Shown here: positions 1-10,670 of the stretch, one piece after another
Layout: the number at the start of each line of letters is the position of its first letter
How positions within the stretch are numbered: position 1 is the stretch's first letter
Assembly (NCBI RefSeq): GCF_029784155.1
Contig: NC_073692.1
Coordinates: forward strand, 70,134,012-70,198,011
Length of the DNA: 64,000 bases
Origin: Uranotaenia lowii
Lineage: Eukaryota; Arthropoda; Insecta; Diptera; Culicidae
Direction: 5' to 3'
The notes under the pieces: generated by a model
What the model was told of the DNA's origin: nothing
Database searches by the model: none
The model's input: the letters and a program-made list of their open reading frames with translations, nothing else
Translations under genes and position numbers: made by a program

Positions 1-2
1 AC

Positions 3-518
3 TCTGTCCATATCGAAAGAGTCGAACGAATTCAGAGAAAATTCCTTCGTTACGCGTTGCGTCAACTGCCATGGCGAGACCCTGTAAGGCTACCACCCTA
101 CCCACAAAGGTGTGCTCTTTTGTCTATACCGTCCCTAGGCCAAAGAAGAACATATTTGCAGCGAATGTTTGTATACGATATCCTGACAAACGCTGTAGAC
201 TGTCCACAATTGCTCCAAAGCTTGAGTTTGTACGCCCCAGCCCGTCGTTTGCGTAATCAAACCACCCTTTGGCTACTCAGAAGCAGAACAGTTTTTGGAC
301 AATATGGACAATACCACCCGCTGAATCGATGTTGTCAAGTCTTCAACGATGTTTCACACTTGTTTGACTTCAATGTATCCAAATCAATGTTTAAATGTGC
401 AATACGTAACGTTCCCTAGTTTTAACATAGTTTTAATTTAAACATAAGTTAATTTTAATATTCGGTCTGTATGGCAGCAGTCAAAGACTTAAATAAATAA
501 AATAAAATAAAAATAAAA
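3..518 (+). mobile_element. Non-LTR retrotransposon (Jockey/Loa/I-like) 3' end: ORF2 C-terminus, 3'UTR and A-rich tail
   Basis: An open frame enters from the left window edge and stops at 417-419. The protein contains the post-RT C-terminal block typical of insect Jockey/Loa/I-group ORF2: ERVERIQRKFLRYAL, then LPWRDP, LPPYPQRC, LGQRRTYLQRMFVYDIL, then LRNQT and an FDF..SKSMFK ending. This region follows the reverse transcriptase and precedes the natural stop, so the 3' end is intact and the 5' part lies outside the window. After the stop comes a ~65-nt 3'UTR, then an A-rich tail (AAATAAATAAAATAAAATAA, 489-508) that runs directly into a 9-bp satellite. A related fragment lies at 37075-37442. 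The clade within Jockey/Loa/I is inferred from memory of the family and not from a search. Confidence 0.8.
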
Positions 519-870
519 AAGACAAAAATGACAAAAATGACAAAAATGACAAAAATGACAAAAATGACAAAAATGACAAAAATGACAAAAATGACAAAAA
601 TGACAAAAATGACAAAAATGACAAAAATGACAAAAATGACAAAAATGACAAAAATGACAAAAATGACAAAAATGACAAAAATGACAAAAATGACAAAATA
701 ACAAAAAATACAAAAATTACAAAAATTACAGAAATTACAGAAATTACAAAAAATACAAAAATGACAAAAATTAAAAAAATGACAAAAATTACTAAAATTA
801 CAAAATTTACAATAATGACAAAAATTAAATAAATTACAAAAATTACAAAAATGACAAAAATGAAAAAAAA
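519..870 (-). repeat. 9-bp satellite array, (TTTTTGTCA)n on the minus strand, with degenerate flank
   Basis: The plus strand shows about 20 near-perfect AAAAATGAC units (519-697). These are followed by ~170 bp of decayed units dominated by AAAAATTAC (698-870). The array lies between the A-rich tail of a non-LTR element on the left and the end of an S-family repeat on the right. Because 9 bp equals three codons and five of the six frames lack a stop, long repetitive ORFs here are artefacts. Confidence 0.9.
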
Positions 871-1600
871 TCATAAATGGCATCTTCTTCAATAGGCTCA
901 GCCGTCTTAAGACCATGAAAGCTGGAATTTGGCATGGGTGCTTATTAGGACCAGGTCTTATATTCGGTCAATTCCAAATATTAAATTCGGGGTCAGCGGT
1001 CGGCAAAAGGGGTCTTCCATATTTTCCATACACTGTTTTTACGATAATCACGTTATATTACATTGTATTGAGATGAAAATTGGCACACTAGAGCTCTAAG
1101 ATACGAACAATGGATTCAAATCATCAAATTTTGAGACAGGGGTCTGCTAAAGGGGTCGTCCATATTACCTTATTAGTTTTTTTGCGTTATTGACGTTGTT
1201 ATACATTGAATTAAGATGAAAATTGACACACGAGAGTTTTCAGGTATAAAATTTGGTGTAAGGGGTCGTCCATATAATATGTTCACTGGTTTTTACGATA
1301 TTAAAGTTATTATACACCGGATTGATATGAAAATTGGCGCACGGGAATTTTAAAGGACGAGCAAATGATTCCAGTTACCCAATTTCGGAGCAGGGGTCGG
1401 CTAAAGAGGTCCTTCATATAACCTGTTTACTGTTTTTTGCGATAATGACGTTATTTAAAATTGGATTAAAATGAAAATTTGCACACAGAAGATTTCAGGG
1501 ACGGATAACCGATTTCAGGGATCAAATTTGGTGTAAGGAGTCGTTCATATCAACCGTTCACTATTTTTGCGATGCTTACGAAATTGTAGATTTGATTTGC
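871..1600 (-). repeat. S-family dispersed repeat, minus orientation, with ~110-145 bp internal tandem units
   Basis: Read on the minus strand this matches the S-family copy at 25397-28168. It has the same block with GACGGCTGAG and the same internal units containing ATATGGACGACCCC and CCAATCCGATGTATAATAACG. On the plus strand the anchor GGGGTCGTCCATAT or a variant recurs at about 1009, 1152, 1262, 1405 and 1536. The expected outer end (a GACA or CAAA simple repeat and a TATATATAG tail) is absent, and the 9-bp satellite occupies that place. No coding capacity is visible and the transposon class is unresolved. Confidence 0.7.
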
Positions 1601-2325
1601 ACAAGGGTTTTTTTTTTTGGTAAAACGAATCGATTCTTATTGTGGAATATGAGTTAAAAGTTAATGCATAGGATCGATGAGCAAAATTTGTGCACAGTAT
1701 TCATTGGGAATTTCGGATAATCATGCAACGAAAACGTGTCATTTTCATTAATCAGCAGCTGTTTTTGCGACATTTTTGTGGAAATTATACGGGTAAACGT
1801 ACGAATTGAAGAACGGGTTTGTGAAAGAAATAGATACATTGCTAATAGGGGTGGTTTTCTAACTTTTTAATAGAATACTCTTACTGAGAGGTATTTTTTA
1901 TTCAGTGAAAGGAATATTTTACTTTGTTTGAAGATCATCATCTTATTTTATCACATTTTTTAAATGGTTTGCAAAACGAAATTCGAACAGGATCGGCTAG
2001 TAAATGGTAAAAATGACAAAAACGACAAAAATTACCGAACAAAAGTGCAAAAAATTTCCAAAGCACAGTAAATTTAACAAAAATATCAATTTGAGTGTTC
2101 CATACGGAAAGATGTTTATTTTAAACCAGTACGTGAAATACAAGATTGCATGATAATTTTAAACGAAGAACACTTAATGCTAATTTAACCTTCAGCAAAT
2201 TTGTCTAAACATATTCAGTAATTTCAATAACGAGAAAGAAAAAGTGTATTAAAATAAATTTTAACACACCCTGTAAAGTATAGTCTTTTTCACACTGTAC
2301 TGCGGATATGCATGAGCAAATGGAT
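1601..2325. other. AT-rich 3' flank of the first IR gene
   Basis: There is no supported ORF. For the minus-strand IR gene ending at 2326, a reverse AATAAA (TTTATT on plus) occurs near 2114-2119, about 210 nt past the stop, and is a possible poly-A signal. Scattered TGACAAAAA-like words occur near 2010-2035. Confidence 0.4.
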
Positions 2326-4173
2326 TCACTTTTTGCGATTTTTATTCAGGATCTTGAAAATTTTCGTGTAATTTATAGTTTTTCTAAAATTGCTTAACAA
2401 TGTTCGGATATTTAGCACCATGATCCTTTTCAAGGACGACATCTTCTTCCGTAGCCAGGCTTGGCAGATTTCGATCATAAACACTACCAAACAGATGGCA
2501 TAACATGAAAATACAAAACTTGCCAAGGACTTAAGCTCATCGAAGCTGATGAACTGCGTTGTTTGATCGTTTTCCAGCTGGACCGATAACTGCGCGTACT
2601 CCCAACGCAAGGTAAAATCTTGGTAGTAATCCGCCCATTTTCGGTAGAGACCTGCTTCGAAAATTATCCTTTGAAGCTGCTCAAACTTGGTCTTTAGAGG
2701 GACCCGAAAGCCAAATGGATATATTCCATATCCGAGGTTGATTTTCTCCGGCAAAATATCCAGTTTAAGGTGATTTTTGATGGTTGACCATAGTTTTGCT
2801 ACACGATGGATATCATCTTCCAGAACTAGATATACGAAACCGGAATTAAGTTTCAGAAAAAAATTATCGGTGGGCTTTAGTGTTCCTTTGTTTACTTTGT
2901 ATGCATTCGCCGTGTTTTCATATATGAAGACATTTGTTTGGATTGACGTATTCTTCTTTTGTAAATCCATGATAGACTTAATGTCAGAATAAAACGGCCA
3001 ATTTGTGATAAGTGCGATGAGTCGGCTTTCGTAGATTGAGCGAACAACGAATATGAAAATAGTAAGGCCGATGATAACAAATCTTTCTTTGCGAGTAATT
3101 CTTGTGAAGCAATGTGTTTGAATGTTGAATATAGGAAGCAGAAGCAGGTCAATTTTGATTGCTTTTGGGAACCGATAAACAAACATAATCAGCGTGAACA
3201 GCAGTGTTCCAAAGACAAAAATTAGCGTTCCTTGAAGCGGTTTCACGAGTACATCTACTAGAGGAAAAGCTTTGTCGCTTGGAACCAGAAAAGCAAATAC
3301 GCTTGGTGTTAACGATGTAACGTAAATGTCTGGTTCGTATTCTACTTGCAATATCCTGTTGAAGATTAATTTGGGATTATGTTTGATGTTAAAGCGCGTG
3401 AGGCAACCATCTGCCTTTCTAATGTCGCAATGGATTTGGCGAAAATTTAAACTTCCATTGCAATGGTCTAGCGCCGTTTTCAGTAAATGATAGTCGATAC
3501 CACCAGCAACATTCCCGGAAAAATACACATATGGATAATTTTGTGCTGCAGCTGCCGAGAATTGCATGCCGTTCAAATTTTTAAACTGATCCGGGAACCA
3601 CCATTTCCGCGATTCGTTGGTAGAATGCGTAATAAATTTTTTAGACACTTTGTAATAAGTACACAGCTTAGCTTTCGACAAAGTTTCTGGGATTTGCACA
3701 TCTACGATCACGTAAAGAGTATTTACCAGGCCTATATAATCCATCAGACGAGCCACTTGAATGAGATATTCATCCGAGTTAGAATGAATCACTGCAATGA
3801 CATGAGTAGTAATCGGAAGTTTTTCGGCAACCTTGTAGATGTTTAGATTTGCTTGTCTCTCTTTCTCATCCAAAATAATAATCAGCACAGTTGAACCCCC
3901 AAAACGTTTCCTCGGTGAAGATGTTAAAAAATCATCGGTTATCTTCACTGCGGGGATCAGGCGAAAAACGCCGTCTTCATGCAGCTTCACAATTTCTTCA
4001 TAGTACGCTCTCGAAACTACCGGTAAATATATCCAACAGGTTCGAATGACGTGGGGCTGCTCTAGGGACAAATGATGCAATATCGTTGAAACTGTTTCGC
4101 TAAGACTTTCGAACGATCTAAAACCTCTTGATAGAGAGAACACGATTAGAGCAAGTAGCTTAAACGAATTCAT
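2326..4173 (-). CDS. Divergent ionotropic receptor (IR), intronless, paralog A
   Basis: A single 615-codon exon encodes a ligand-gated cation-channel-type chemoreceptor of the insect IR family. From the N-terminus it has: a probable signal peptide (~1-20, MNSFKLLALIVFSLSRG); an extracellular region to ~285 containing GIDYHLLK and LDHCNG; an S1-type block ending VTSLTPSV..FLVPSDKA (~285-302); TM1 (~316-334); a pore segment (~340-352); TM2 with the IR hallmark YESRLIALIT (~366-390); an S2 lobe (~395-545) with GYGIYPFG and FEAGLYRKWADYY; a last TM (~548-572); and a basic cytosolic tail. The start Met aligns with that of paralog B and both proteins are 615 aa with almost no gaps between them. Ligand and tissue cannot be read from sequence, and divergent IRs often act in taste. 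No frameshift or internal stop is seen. The flanks are repeats, so this is probably a tandem pair in a TE-rich cluster. Confidence 0.9.
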   Translation of the reverse strand: MNSFKLLALIVFSLSRGFRSFESLSETVSTILHHLSLEQPHVIRTCWIYLPVVSRAYYEEIVKLHEDGVFRLIPAVKITDDFLTSSPRKRFGGSTVLIIILDEKERQANLNIYKVAEKLPITTHVIAVIHSNSDEYLIQVARLMDYIGLVNTLYVIVDVQIPETLSKAKLCTYYKVSKKFITHSTNESRKWWFPDQFKNLNGMQFSAAAAQNYPYVYFSGNVAGGIDYHLLKTALDHCNGSLNFRQIHCDIRKADGCLTRFNIKHNPKLIFNRILQVEYEPDIYVTSLTPSVFAFLVPSDKAFPLVDVLVKPLQGTLIFVFGTLLFTLIMFVYRFPKAIKIDLLLLPIFNIQTHCFTRITRKERFVIIGLTIFIFVVRSIYESRLIALITNWPFYSDIKSIMDLQKKNTSIQTNVFIYENTANAYKVNKGTLKPTDNFFLKLNSGFVYLVLEDDIHRVAKLWSTIKNHLKLDILPEKINLGYGIYPFGFRVPLKTKFEQLQRIIFEAGLYRKWADYYQDFTLRWEYAQLSVQLENDQTTQFISFDELKSLASFVFSCYAICLVVFMIEICQAWLRKKMSSLKRIMVLNIRTLLSNFRKTINYTKIFKILNKNRKK

Positions 4174-4578
4174 TTTTGCAAATGAATAAAAAACTAAGCG
4201 CTTCTTTCAATTAGATGAAACCAATTCGAATGGTGGATTGCGTATAAGTTGACTAGGATCGCGTAATAGCTTTGTTTATGTTTCCCTAAAACATATGTCG
4301 TTTTTCCTTTGGTGTTTCCAGGTTTTTTCTAATGATAAACTACTCGATGCACACGCTAGGGAAGGAACAACAACAAATTTGCTACATTGATTATTTGTAA
4401 CTTTTTTTACCAGATTAGATTAAAATTAATATCTTTAAATAAAACAATCATTCTTTTAGGATTGAACGAAGTTTTTTTGAGAATGTTTAGGTAAGTGCGA
4501 CAACAGTTTTTAGAAAAAAGGACATTTTTAAGAAGACGATTGTTATGTTTCGATTGTAGTCATTCTACCATTAGAATA
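4174..4578. other. 5' flank of IR paralog A (putative promoter region)
   Basis: About 400 bp of AT-rich sequence lie upstream of the minus-strand IR start. I see no convincing TATA/initiator pair and no ORF. The start context on the minus strand is AAAAATGA. This is the only non-repeat upstream sequence before the F-family repeat. Confidence 0.35.
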
Positions 4579-5430
4579 AGTCGATTTGGGGTCATTTTTA
4601 AATTTCTTACATCCCTAAGGTCTGAAAAGCTTCGTTTTGCTTAACAGCTCGATTATTAAGGGGGGGGGAGGGGTAGGGTCTAACACTTTCAAAAAATCGA
4701 TTTTTTTATTTTTTTATTTTTTTATTGTAAAACATTTCAAGAATAATGTGTCAAATTTTCAAGTCCATTGAAACAAAACTGTAGAAATTATAGGCCTTTA
4801 TCTCCTCCTATCTAATACTGCAAGAAAGCAAGAGCAGAAACTTCAAACGCGTTTTTCTCGAAAGCACATTTTTAAAGTCCGTAGACATCGTCATTTGAAA
4901 ACTACTTATCCGATTCTTTTCAAATTTGGAACATATTTTCTACATATAAAAAACCAGACCCCAACGTTTTTCTTTTTCGATTTTTTTACTTTGGGGAGAT
5001 TTTACAGGTGAAAAATGGCGGATTTTTAAGTGAAAAATCGTAGTTTTTACTTCAAATAGCCACAAAAATTTCATAAAAATATTTTTAAGTTAAATAAAGA
5101 CGTTGGGGTCCAGAAAAACATCTATTAAAAATATTTTGCTCTGATTTTTTGACTTCAGATGATTCTGTGCTGAGATACAGTGTCCACCGCAAATCCTGTT
5201 TTCAAAAAGGCATCCTCGAAAGTGCTCCGTCACAGGCTCATTTTTCAATATTTTTCTACGAAAAAATTACTAAATGTTCTTTTAACAATGCTTTGTATAA
5301 TGCAAAAAATTTGAATACATTTGTTTGAACGATAGCTCTAGAAAAAAATCGTGAAAATTGTGTTTTTTTTATACCCGTTAGACCCTACCACCCCCCTTAA
5401 GTAACGTTAACATGAAAAATTTTTGATCTT
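4579..5430 (+). mobile_element. F-family MITE fragment, interrupted by a TTAA element
   Basis: 4579-4655 matches the start of the F family seen at 37462 and 52561: AAGTCGATTTGGGGTCATTT, then AAGCTTCGTTTTG. The match resumes after the inserted TTAA element with GTAACGTTAACATGAA..TTTTTGATC (5401-5430). The 3' half of F is missing and a GACA microsatellite follows. Confidence 0.6.
4656..5400. mobile_element. TTAA-flanked MITE (piggyBac-like target), copy 1
   Basis: The 737-bp insert 4660-5396 is bounded by TTAA on both sides (4656-4659 and 5397-5400). The ends are inverted: a G-run followed by TAGGGTCTAAC on the left, and GTTAGACCCTACC followed by a C-run on the right. A second copy of nearly the same length, visibly similar throughout, is at 36218-36959. 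There is no ORF. A TTAA target duplication is typical of piggyBac, but the G/C-run ends would be atypical, so the superfamily call is tentative. Confidence 0.8.
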
Positions 5431-5462
5431 TGACAGACAGACAGACAGACAGACGAACGGGT
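5431..5462 (+). repeat. (GACA)n microsatellite leading into the satellite
   Basis: GACAGACAGACAGACAGAC followed by GAACGGGTCATTATTGTCA. The same GACA tract occurs at the 3' end of the S copy at 25345-25375. Here it passes directly into TTTTTGTCA units. Confidence 0.85.
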
Positions 5463-7820
5463 CATTATTGTCATTTTTGTCATTTTTGTCATTTTTGTCA
5501 TTTTTGTCATTTTTGTCATTTTTGTCATTTTGGTCATTTTTGTCATTTTTGTCATTTTTGTCATTTTTGTCATTTTGGTCATTTTTGTCATTTTTGTCAT
5601 TTTTGTCATTTTTGTCATTTTAGTCATTTTTGTCATTTTTGTCATTTTTGTCATTTTTGTCATTTTTGTCATTTTTGTTTTTTTTTGGTCATTTTTGTCG
5701 TTTTTGTCATTTTTGTTATTTTTGTCATTTTTGTCATTTTTGTCATTTTTGTCATTTTTGTCATTTTTGTCATTTTTGTCATTTTTGTCATTTTTGTCAT
5801 TTTTGTCATTTTTGTCATTTTTGTCATTTTTGTCATTTTTGTCATTTTTGTCATTTTTGTCATTTTTGTCATTTTTGTCATTTTTGTCATTTTTGTCATT
5901 TTTGTCATTTTTGTCATTTTTGTCATTTTTGTCATTTTTGTCATTTTTGTCATTTTTGTCATTTTTGTCATTTTTGTCATTTTTGTCATTTTTGTCATTT
6001 TTGTCATTTTTGTCATTTTTGTCATTTTTGTCATTTTTGTCATTTTTGTCATTTTTGTCATTTTTGTCATTTTTGTCATTTTTGTCATTTTTGTCATTTT
6101 TGTCATTTTTGTCATTTTTGTCATTTTTGTCATTTTTGTCATTTTTGTCATTTTTGTCATTTTTGTCATTTTTGTCATTTTTGTCATTTTTTGTCTTTTT
6201 TGTCATTTTTGTCATTTTTGTCATTTTTGTCATTTTTGTCATTTTTGTCATTTTTGTCATTTTTGTCATTTTTGTCATTTTTGTCATTTTTGTCATTTTT
6301 GTCATTTTTGTCATTTTTGTCATTTTTGTCATTTTTGTCATTTTTGTCATTTTTGTCATTTTTGTCATTTTTGTCATTTTTGTCATTTTTGTCATTTTTG
6401 TCATTTTTGTCATTTTTGTCATTTTTGTCATTTTTGTCATTTTTGTCATTTTTGTCATTTTTGTCATTTTTGTCATTTTTGTCATTTTTGTCATTTTTGT
6501 CATTTTTGTCATTTTTGTCATTTTTGTCATTTTTGTCATTTTTGTCATTTTTGTCATTTTTGTCATTTTTGTCATTTTTGTCATTTTTGTCATTTTTGTC
6601 ATTTTTGTCAATCTTGTCGTTTTTGTCATTTTTGTCATTTTTGTCATTTTTGTCATTTTTGTCATTTTTGTCATTTTTGTCATTTTTGTCATTTTTGTCA
6701 TTTTTGTCATTTTTGTCATTTTTGTCATTTTTGTCATTTTTGTCATTTTTGTCATTTTTGTCATTTTTGTCATTTTTGTCATTTTTGTCATTTTTGTCAT
6801 TTTTGTCATTTTTGTCATTTTTGTCATTTTTGTCATTTTTGTCATTTTTGTCATTTTTGTCATTTTTGTCATTTTTGTCATTTTTGTCATTTTTGTCATT
6901 TTTGTCATTTTTGTCATTTTTGTCATTTTTGACATTTTTGTCATTTTTGTCATTTTTGTCATTTTTGTCATTTTTGTCATTTTTGTCATTTTTGTCATTT
7001 TTGTCATTTTTGTCATTTTTGTCATTTTTGTCATTTTTGTCATTTTTGTCATTTTTGTCATTTTTGTCATTTTTGTCATTTTTGTCATTTTTGTCATTTT
7101 TGTCATTTTTGTCATTTTTGTCATTTTTGTCATTTTTGTCATTTTTGTCATTTTTGTCATTTTTGTCATTTTTGTCATTTTTGTCATTTTTGTCATTTTT
7201 GTCATTTTTGTCATTTTTGTCATTTTTGTCATTTTTGTCATTTTTGTCATTTTTGTCATTTTTGTCATTTTTGTCATTTTTGTCATTTTTGTCATTTTTG
7301 TCATTTTTGTCATTTTTGTCATTTTTGTCATTTTTGTCATTTTTGTCATTTTTGTCATTTTTGTCATTTTTGTCATTTTTGTCATTTTTGTCATTTTTGT
7401 CATTTTTGTCATTTTTTTTCATTTTTGTCATTTTTGTCATTTTTGTCATTTTTGTCATTTTTGTCATTTTTGTCATTTTTGTCATTTTTGTCATTTTTGT
7501 CATTTTTGTCATTTTTGTCATTTTTGTTATTTTTGTCATTTTTGTCATTTTTGTCATTTTTGTCATTTTTGTCATTTTTGTCATTTTTGTCATTTTTGTC
7601 ATTTTTGTCATTTTTGTCATTTTTGTCATTTTTGTCATTTTTGTCATTTTTGTCATTTTTGTCATTTTTGTCATTTTTGTCATTTTTGTCATTTTTGTCA
7701 TTTTTGTCATTTTTGTCATTTTTGTCATTTTTGTCATTTTTGTCATTTTTGTCATTTTTGTCATTTTTGTCATTTTTGTCATTTTTGTCATTTTTGTCAT
7801 TTTTTTGTCATTTTATTCAA
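5463..7820 (+). repeat. Large 9-bp satellite array (TTTTTGTCA)n, ~260 units
   Basis: About 2.36 kb of tandem TTTTTGTCA. The left edge carries variant units (GGTCA, AGTCA, a T-rich expansion near 5677-5692). Two phase slips sit near 6190 and 7414, with scattered single changes such as AATCTTGTCG at 6610. Long interior stretches are perfect. Three forward frames (FLS, FVI, FCH) and two reverse frames (TKM, NDK) lack stops, so apparent 500-770 aa ORFs are composition artefacts. The array lies between the two IR genes. The true length in the genome may differ from the assembly. Confidence 0.97.
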
Positions 7821-8112
7821 TAATTGTTTGTAATTTTTTTATTTTTTTGGTTTTTGATATTTAAGTCATTTTTGTTTTTTTTTGTGATTCTTCTCAAATT
7901 TGTTATTTTGGTCATGTTTGTGATATTTGTAATGTATTTTTTTAAAAACAAAATTTAAAAACAATCACAAAAAATTACAAAAACTGCAAAAATTATAAAA
8001 ATGACAAAAATTACAAAAATTACAAAAATTACAAAAATTACAAAAATTACAAAAATTACAAAAATTACAAAAATTACAAAAATTACAAAAATTACAAAAA
8101 TTACAAAAATTT
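7821..8112. repeat. Degenerate satellite flank and opposite-orientation (AAAAATTAC)n array
   Basis: 7821-7984 is T-rich decayed satellite. 7985-8112 is a run of about 13 AAAAATTAC units on the plus strand. This is the reverse orientation relative to the large array and a C-to-A variant of its unit (TTTTTGTAA against TTTTTGTCA). The same variant occurs at 698-870. Confidence 0.8.
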
Positions 8113-8822
8113 TAAAAAATAACAAAATTGACCAAAAATGACAGACATCAGAGCTATCCCTGAAAATGGGAGTTATGGTTTTTAAAATATAATTAGTTTT
8201 GTTTTTATACAAAATTTTAAAAACAAAACATAATAGTGACTTTCTCCGAGATTTTTCATACGTGTTTCTATACAAAATTTCAAATCAAACCAAGTTGAAT
8301 TATAAAAAAAAAAAACGAAAAATAAAAAACACATTCTTAGTTACCAAAATTGAAAAGTTAGACATTTGCTTCAGCGTTTGCTGAGATGTAGCTACTTGAA
8401 CTTCGGATTTTTTCTACATTTACTTTTTTTTGTTTTTTCATGGGTTAATATTTGAAAACGTTATGATTTGAAGAAAAAGGATTTTTTTTTAAGTATTTGA
8501 AACACCACAAAGTTTTGTTTAGTTTTATTGCTCATCTTCAAGTATTTTCAGTGCTTTCTCATAGATTTTCAAGATTGAAAGCTATTCTTAATGCTAGAAA
8601 ATCTCAACTGTATCTTTTGATTGTCAAGCATTTACATTTTATTGATTATAAAATTAAACATATATGCCCGTTCATGAGCAGAAAACAAATCATTGTGCAA
8701 CACACAAGACACCTGTTCTTTTATCGGAATACCGACGGAGGCTTTTTCCGCTGTAATATATTTAACTGGTGTGAGGCTGAATTACAAATTTACTAACGAA
8801 ATCTACCGGACTCAATCTTCCC
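8113..8822. other. AT-rich 3' flank of IR paralog B
   Basis: No supported gene. A reverse poly-A signal (TTTATT on plus, near 8637) lies about 180 nt beyond the minus-strand stop codon of the next gene. Confidence 0.35.
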
Positions 8823-10670
8823 CTACTGACGGTTTCCACATTCAGTTTTAAGGTACCTGGTGCCATTTACAATAAATTTAAAACCGATCCGGATAGTTCT
8901 GAAAAATCGAATTATAAGCAATGCCCACAGCAGTATTTTTTTCCATGCGTATGCGTGACAAACCTCAACCAAAAATACCATGAAGCAGAAAACATAACAC
9001 ATGAATGCAAAATTGCTCAACGATTTCAGATCTCTGGGGCTTATGAACTGGGTCATGGGATCATAGTCCAAGTATGTTGACAATTCTCCATACTCATAAC
9101 GCAAGGTCCTATGTTGGTAGAAATCTGACCAATATTGATAGATCCCGGCTTCGAAAATGACTCGTTGAAGCTGTTGGTACTTGTACGCCAAAGGTGCTCG
9201 ATATCCGAAAGGGTAAACAGCGAATCCAAGGTTGATAATTTCCGGCAACACGTTCAGCTTCTGACGGTGTTTAGACACTGACCACAGTTTAATGACCCTT
9301 CGGGTGTCATCCTCCGGAAAAAGGTACACAGAGCCGGCGTCAAATCCCTGAATTTGACCTGATAGAGCTTTCAGTGTGCCTTTGTTGATGCTAAATACTT
9401 CGGGGGAGTCTTCGAATATATGAAGATTTGTAAGAATAGATGTGTTCCGTTTCTGCAAATCTCGGACCGATTGAAGGTCTGAATAGTAGGGCCAATTGTT
9501 GATCACAGCGATGAGTCGACTTTCGTAGACCGAGCGGATGAAAAACATGAGAATGGCGAGTCCCATAATTATGACTTGTTCCGCACGAGACATTTTCCGG
9601 ATGTTATTTGTTTGGATGCTGAACAGGGGAAGCAATATAAGATCATTTCTGAAAACCTCCGGAAAACAAAACATCAAAATGATCAGCAGCAGCAGCAGTG
9701 CTCCAAAGGACCATATAAGAGTCCTTCTGAAAGGCTCTACCAGTACTTTGACGAACGTAGCGGCCTTATCACTTGGAACGAGAAAAGCGTAAACGCTTGG
9801 TGTTAAAGACGTTACAAAGTTATCCGATGTCCAATCTTTTTCTAATATCCTGTTGAAAATGATCATCCACTCATGGCTTTGATAGAAAAGTGTAAGGCAG
9901 TTGTCAGCCTTATTGAGGTCACAGGGAATTTGAAAAAAGCGCATAGTTCCATTGCAATGATCCAGAACAATTTTTAGTAGATGGTAGTCGATTCCTTCAA
10001 TACGGCCTTCCATAACATAGAAATGCGGATAGATTGGTATAGCAGCCACCTCTAGATAATGTCCGTTCAAGTTTTTCAACTGATCCGGAAACCACTGCCT
10101 CCACGACTCATTGGAAAAATGTAAATTGAATCTATCGAACGCAATTGAATATGTCATCAGCACAATTTTAGGTGAGATGTTTTCTTCCTTTCGTACATCC
10201 ACAGTCACGTAGAGCGTATTTAACAAGCGTGAGTCATACATTAAACGCACAACCTCAGAAAGGTACCGCACTGTCTCCCAGAAAACGACCGCAATGACGT
10301 GAACGTTTAACGGTAGTTGCATAACTATCATCCACATATTGTCGCGCGACGGATATCGCAGTTCATCAAGCACTAAAATAAAAAGGGATGGTTTACTGTT
10401 TATTTTCGCCGATGTACCAGTTAAAAATTCATCGGTTATCATAATGGTAGGAATTAGCCTGAACTGGTCTGATTTTTGTAAATCTTGAACCTCATCGCTG
10501 TAGCTAATCGGGTGGGTTGGTAAATATATACAGCAGCTTCGCACTATTTGGGGCCTTTCTCGGATTAAGTGATCCAAAATTGTTGAAATCGTTTCGTTGA
10601 GACTCTCCGACGACTTGACATCTCTTGGAAGGGAAAGTATAACAAGAGCAAGTAACCGGAGTGAATGCAT
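8823..10670 (-). CDS. Divergent ionotropic receptor (IR), intronless, paralog B
   Basis: A second single-exon IR, collinear with paralog A. I place the start at the Met at 10668-10670 (MHSLRLLALVILSLP), giving 615 aa as in paralog A and a signal peptide at the N-terminus. An upstream in-frame Met at 10850 would add 60 residues with no counterpart in paralog A. Landmarks: GIDYHLLK (~227-234), LDHCNG (~236-241), VTSLTPSVYAFLVPSDKA (~286-303), TM1 ~317-334, pore ~342-353, TM2 with YESRLIAVI (~382-390), S2 lobe ~395-548 with GFAVYPFG and FEAGIYQYW, last TM ~551-574, short tail. The strongest conservation with A is at the S1 end, TM2 and the VYPFG/IYPFG block. The function is inferred to be chemosensory, ligand unknown. 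No disabling mutation is seen, so both copies appear to be under constraint. Confidence 0.9.
   Translation of the reverse strand: MHSLRLLALVILSLPRDVKSSESLNETISTILDHLIRERPQIVRSCCIYLPTHPISYSDEVQDLQKSDQFRLIPTIMITDEFLTGTSAKINSKPSLFILVLDELRYPSRDNMWMIVMQLPLNVHVIAVVFWETVRYLSEVVRLMYDSRLLNTLYVTVDVRKEENISPKIVLMTYSIAFDRFNLHFSNESWRQWFPDQLKNLNGHYLEVAAIPIYPHFYVMEGRIEGIDYHLLKIVLDHCNGTMRFFQIPCDLNKADNCLTLFYQSHEWMIIFNRILEKDWTSDNFVTSLTPSVYAFLVPSDKAATFVKVLVEPFRRTLIWSFGALLLLLIILMFCFPEVFRNDLILLPLFSIQTNNIRKMSRAEQVIIMGLAILMFFIRSVYESRLIAVINNWPYYSDLQSVRDLQKRNTSILTNLHIFEDSPEVFSINKGTLKALSGQIQGFDAGSVYLFPEDDTRRVIKLWSVSKHRQKLNVLPEIINLGFAVYPFGYRAPLAYKYQQLQRVIFEAGIYQYWSDFYQHRTLRYEYGELSTYLDYDPMTQFISPRDLKSLSNFAFMCYVFCFMVFLVEVCHAYAWKKILLWALLIIRFFRTIRIGFKFIVNGTRYLKTECGNRQ

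Noticed and set aside
5397..7864. Very long ORFs (up to ~770 codons) of FLS, FVI, FCH, TKM or NDK repeats
   Set aside because: A 9-bp unit reads as three fixed codons per frame and five of six frames have no stop. There is no start context, domain or codon bias beyond the repeat.
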